From Thraustochytrium sp. TN22 (lineage: Eukaryota > Sar > Bigyra > Thraustochytrida > Thraustochytriidae): a stretch of 64,000 nucleotides of DNA. This document shows positions 61,009 to 64,000 of this stretch, one piece after another; the stretch's first letter is position 1; every line of letters begins with the position of its first letter. The notes beneath the pieces are model-generated. The model had not been told where the DNA came from, ran no database searches, and saw only the letters and a program-made list of their open reading frames with translations. The stretch is taken from NCBI GenBank assembly GCA_013306675.1, contig JABLUY010000186.1:1-64000 (forward strand). The letters run 5' to 3'. The position numbers and the translations under genes were made by a program.

Positions 61009-61498
61009 CTCGCCGTCGTGCACGCCGGCCCATGCGCTTGCCTCTGGCAACGCTGGCGAGCGGCAACGCCGGCGGGCTGGCGGGGAGGTGGTGCCCCTCC
61101 CTCGCGGCTGCTCAGCTGCTCTGCTCCACCGCGCCTGTGCACGCTCTCGCCTGGTCGCTGCACTCGCTGCCTTCCTTTAGATCGCTGCTTCCAACTCTGG
61201 AGGACCGTAGGCTTACGGGCACCTCCCATAGCAAGTGCCTTAGCTAGAGCCCCCTCCCCGGCGTAGCACGCGCGCGCGCGCGCGCGCCCGCCAACAGACA
61301 CAGACAGACACTGACCCGAGGGCACTCGTCAAATCGAGAACTCACAGCCAGACGAGGGAGGTCTCGGCGCCCCAGGCCTCGGACCCATCCAAGCCACCTC
61401 TCCTCCCTCGCCTTGCCTCGCCTTGCCTCGCATCGCCTTGCCTCGCCTCGCCTCGCCTCGCATCTCCTCGCATCGCGTCGCGGCGGGCTCGGACTGGG

Positions 61499-62401
61499 AT
61501 GAAGATGCAGCAGGAGCAGGACCAGCGAATCCAGCAGATGCTTGAGCAGCAGCAGCAAATCCAGATGCAATTGCATCACCACATTGCGCCTCTGCACACG
61601 ATGCTGCCGACGGCCGAGGAGGACGGCTGGGCTACGGATGACGCCAACGAGTCAGAGGTGCTCACCACCTTCCTCTCCGACACGCTCGACTACGCGCTCG
61701 ACTACAGCAAGCTCTTCGACGAGGAGGCGGAGCAGCAGCGTCTCCACCTGCAGCTCGGCCCGCACGAGCCTGCGCTCAAGTTCGAGACGCCGTCCAGCGG
61801 CGTGCCCTCCTTCAACTGCATCATGCAACAGCAACAGCACATGCAGCCGCTCATGCAGCCGCACGTTGCCATCAAGCAGGAAATCCCTGCGCCCCCCACG
61901 TACATCAAGCAGGAGCAGGAGATCCCGACGCCGCCCTCCATCAAGCTGGAGATGACCTCGGCGCCAAGCTCGCCGCGGGACCAGGTGGCGCAGCCCGTGG
62001 CCAGCCGCATCGAGCCGTCCAACGTGAACCGCCGCCACGTGCCCACCCGCGCGCAGGCCTCGGTCGTACAAAAGGACTGCCTGCGTGCGCGCAGCGCCGC
62101 GCTCAAGGCCACCAAGATCACCAAGTCCGCCTCCAGAACCGTCCTGCTCGCGCCAAACGGCTGCGAGCTCAGCACGCGCAACCAGAAGCTCACCTCGCCC
62201 TTCAAGGGCGTGTGCTGGTACAAGCGCACCAAGAAGTGGGTCGTGCAGGTCAAGCTCCGCGGCTTTCGTCAGCACGTCGGCTACTTCTCCGACGAGGTCG
62301 AGGCCGCCCACGCATACAAGAACGCGCTCGAAAAGATTCTCAAGGAGAGGCCAGAAATGGCGCTCGATATCCAAGCTGCGCGCAACAGCCCCCGAAAGTG
62401 A
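61499..62401 (+). CDS. AP2-domain transcription factor 3
   Basis: A 300-residue protein from the ATG at 61,499. The AP2 domain is at about 233-280 (SPFKGVCWYKRTKKW then QHVGYFSDEVEAAHAYKNAL). The N-terminus is Gln/Met/His-rich, like the His/Gln tract of AP2 protein 1. Residues 40-80 are acidic. The centre carries four psi-K-x-E motifs (LKFE 93-96, IKQE 125-128, IKQE 136-139, IKLE 148-151), two of them followed by Pro-rich spacers, which fit the SUMO-conjugation consensus. Basic residues 177-208 may import it to the nucleus. SUMO control is inferred from motif density only. Confidence 0.9.
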   Translation: MKMQQEQDQRIQQMLEQQQQIQMQLHHHIAPLHTMLPTAEEDGWATDDANESEVLTTFLSDTLDYALDYSKLFDEEAEQQRLHLQLGPHEPALKFETPSSGVPSFNCIMQQQQHMQPLMQPHVAIKQEIPAPPTYIKQEQEIPTPPSIKLEMTSAPSSPRDQVAQPVASRIEPSNVNRRHVPTRAQASVVQKDCLRARSAALKATKITKSASRTVLLAPNGCELSTRNQKLTSPFKGVCWYKRTKKWVVQVKLRGFRQHVGYFSDEVEAAHAYKNALEKILKERPEMALDIQAARNSPRK

Positions 62402-63612
62402 CCCACTGACCCCAACACCGCCCCCCCGCCCCCGCGCGAATCTCCACGAAGGAATCGATGCCCTCTGGATTCTTCCGTGAATCTCGAGCCAACGGCCGAC
62501 ACCACACCGTTTCTACGATGAATCTTCCGTGGAATCTCGAGCTCTCGCGTGCTGAGACCACGACGAAGCTCTTTCATGCGGCGGCACCTTCTGTGCACAG
62601 CTTGTGCTCCCTCCCGGCTGCAGCTTTGCAGGCAGTAGCCGAGCGCGCTTTGACCGGGACGACCTGCCTGGAACACGCTCCTCCCTTTCTGATCGATCCT
62701 ACGAGTCTGAACACTGTATACGCTCTCTGTAACGCACACAAATCCAAATACAATCTGTCATTTCTGATGCACGCACACACAGAGCCAAAAGCAATCTGTA
62801 TCAGGTAAATTGCTCATGCGATGCACAATGTGTACAAAGCTGTGAGGGGGGCCAGGCCGACATGAGAGCGAAGACAATGCGGGCGATGGCGATGTGGGCG
62901 ATTCCAAACTGACGAAGACCGCCGACGCAAAGATGGCACAAACGATGGCAGTGGCGAGTCAACGTAAACGAACAGGCGAGCTGGCCGAGGCGATTGCTCC
63001 TTTGTCAGCGTTCCCATGAAAGAGCTTTTAGCTACTACACAGGCGAAGCATACGCCGCTGTGACGGAAACTCAGGTGCAGCATGCAGAGCAAGTTCTAAA
63101 AGACACAGTCCCAGACACAAGTACAAGTACAGCGACAGGCACACACAGTCCCGGACACAAGTACAAGTACAGCGACAGGCACACACAGCACAAGTACAAG
63201 TACAGCGACAGGCTCACACCAAAGGAAAAAGGCAAAGGCAAAGGCAAAAGGTGCATGCTCACCAATCTTTGCATCAACTCTCTCCCTCTCTCTGGCAATG
63301 AAACTGAATGACTATGAGCGACGCTAAGTACTGAGAAAATGGACGCGTGCGTGGAAGGTGTGCGTGCGTAGGTCGCGCAATAAGGCAGGCCTCGAAACTA
63401 TGCAGGCCGCACTGGGTGGGTGGACGGCAAGCCAAAATTGGCTCGTCCATCCCCGCCAGGACGGCATCTGCTGGCAGTCAGAAATGAATGCACGGGAACG
63501 CGGCCCAAAAGGCGGGCGGCTCCTGAGCTTGTGTTCCTGAGCTTGTTCTTGAGCTTGTTCGTGTGCTTGGCAAGTGCGGAGCGCCTGGCCTCTTTCTCCT
63601 TGGAGCGGACGC
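62402..63612. other. Spacer downstream of AP2 gene 3 with minisatellite
   Basis: No gene is seen. Within about 63,105-63,215 an ACAAGTACAAGTACAGCGAC unit, followed by AGGCACACACAG, is repeated about three times, and AAAGGCA units follow (63,222-63,250). The region lies between convergent ends of AP2 gene 3 and the RGG-type gene. Confidence 0.55.
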
Positions 63613-64000
63613 TTAGGAGAGCGCCGGGAAGGCCTCCGCGTCGTTCGGGTCGAGACGCGGGCCGCCACGGCCGCCACGGCCGCCGCGAGGAGCGCCATCG
63701 CCACGGTTGGGCGGGGGACCATCGCCACGGCCGCCACGGCCGCCACGGCCGCCGCGGCCGCCGCGGTCGCCGCGATCGCCACCACGAGGCGCACCACCGC
63801 CACGGCCGCGGCCGCGGCCGCGGCCATCGCCGCGGCCACGGAACTCGCCACCACGGCCACGGCCGCGGAAGTCACCGCGGCCACGGCCGCGGAAGCCGCC
63901 GCGCTCGGCCGTCTCCGCGCCGGCCTGGGGCGCGGCGCCCTCCGGAGCCGGGGCCGCCGGGGCGGCGCCCTCCTCGGCGCCCTCCGGGGCCGGGGCCGGG
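63613..64000 (-). CDS. RGG-repeat RNA-binding-type protein, C-terminal part (gene runs off the right edge)
   Basis: Partial: at least 128 C-terminal codons are in the window, with the start beyond 64,000. The frame ends with TAA at 63,613-63,615. Reading from the edge there is a Pro/Ala/Glu-rich linker, then a long RGG/RGRG region (FRGRGRGDFRGRGRG, GGRGGRGGRGG), and the end PRLDPNDAEAFPALS. RGG boxes bind RNA and are arginine-methylation targets. An RGG region closing with a FPAL motif resembles the SERBP1/HABP4/Stm1 ribosome-associated family, but that match is short and the N-terminal part is not available. Confidence 0.6.
   Translation of the reverse strand, partial: PAPAPEGAEEGAAPAAPAPEGAAPQAGAETAERGGFRGRGRGDFRGRGRGGEFRGRGDGRGRGRGRGGGAPRGGDRGDRGGRGGRGGRGGRGDGPPPNRGDGAPRGGRGGRGGPRLDPNDAEAFPALS

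Larger units (their letters stand above)
55825..61498. other. Gene-poor, repeat-rich region between AP2 genes 2 and 3
   Basis: About 5.7 kb with no gene I can support. Besides the separately listed repeats it holds TAGC tracts (near 57,103, 57,503, 57,697 and 60,440), GGCC-rich palindromic runs (58,222-58,290), a CG dinucleotide tract (61,268-61,287) and CCTCG/CCTTG pentamers (61,408-61,475) just upstream of AP2 gene 3. Long frames on both strands (for example 58,487-59,269 and 60,495-61,325, minus) are Arg/Ala/Gly-rich with no domains. Confidence 0.55.

Noticed and set aside
1-64000. Bacterial origin of the window, suggested by intronless genes and BetA-like oxidoreductases
   Set aside because: Proven GT-AG introns, PEX7, NO66, AP2, dynamin-like and dual-specificity phosphatase genes, and large repeat-rich spacers, indicate nuclear eukaryotic DNA.
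1-64000. Transposons, retroelements or viral fossils
   Set aside because: No reverse transcriptase, integrase, transposase or capsid-like sequence, no long terminal repeats and no terminal inverted repeats with target duplications were recognised.

Overview
The window looks like nuclear DNA of a GC-rich, intron-poor microbial eukaryote. It encodes a peroxisomal import receptor (PEX7), a NO66-type ribosomal oxygenase, a TFIIS-like factor, a dual-specificity phosphatase, AP2-domain regulators and DUF4116 repeats. Where introns can be proved, by comparing paralogues, they are 76-172 bp GT-AG introns. AP2 domains of the 'GVCWYKRT' type plus DUF4116 suggest an algal or SAR-type protist, but the lineage cannot be fixed from this sequence alone. 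No rRNA, tRNA, CRISPR array, transposon or viral fossil was recognised.

Layout. Positions 1-24,400 are gene-dense: TFIIS-like factor (-), PEX7 (-), RIOX1/NO66 (+), a two-exon FAM241/DUF4605-type membrane protein (+), a four-helix membrane protein (+), a mitochondrial-type DnaJ protein (-), a type II glycosyltransferase-like protein (+), an unknown protein (-), a 2,182-residue Tudor-like-array/EF-hand/double-SAM protein (+), a dual-specificity phosphatase (-) and a molybdopterin oxidoreductase (-). At 24,408-27,565 lies a dynamin-like GTPase with a J-like N-terminus, a DUF4116 region and a Pro-rich repeat tail, split by a change of frame.

Positions 27,546-46,905 hold a tandem array of GMC (choline dehydrogenase-like) flavin oxidoreductases. 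Four minus-strand copies are intact and intronless, one is frameshifted, and one is a C-terminal remnant. Two plus-strand copies carry four introns at identical positions, and one of them has a fifth. The array probably gives the cell several related alcohol or choline-type dehydrogenases.

From 46,906 to the right edge the DNA is gene-poor and full of tandem repeats. It holds three paralogous AP2 transcription-factor genes, each in 3-6 kb of apparently non-coding sequence. At the right edge is the 3' end of an RGG-repeat RNA-binding-type gene (-).

A recurring theme is tandem duplication at gene 3' ends. A 61-bp array copies the end and stop codon of the DnaJ gene, and a 56-bp array plus a decayed copy lie beyond the unknown gene at 13.3 kb. 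A 160-bp-period repeat lies at the end of a GMC gene. The two large arrays sit between convergent genes.
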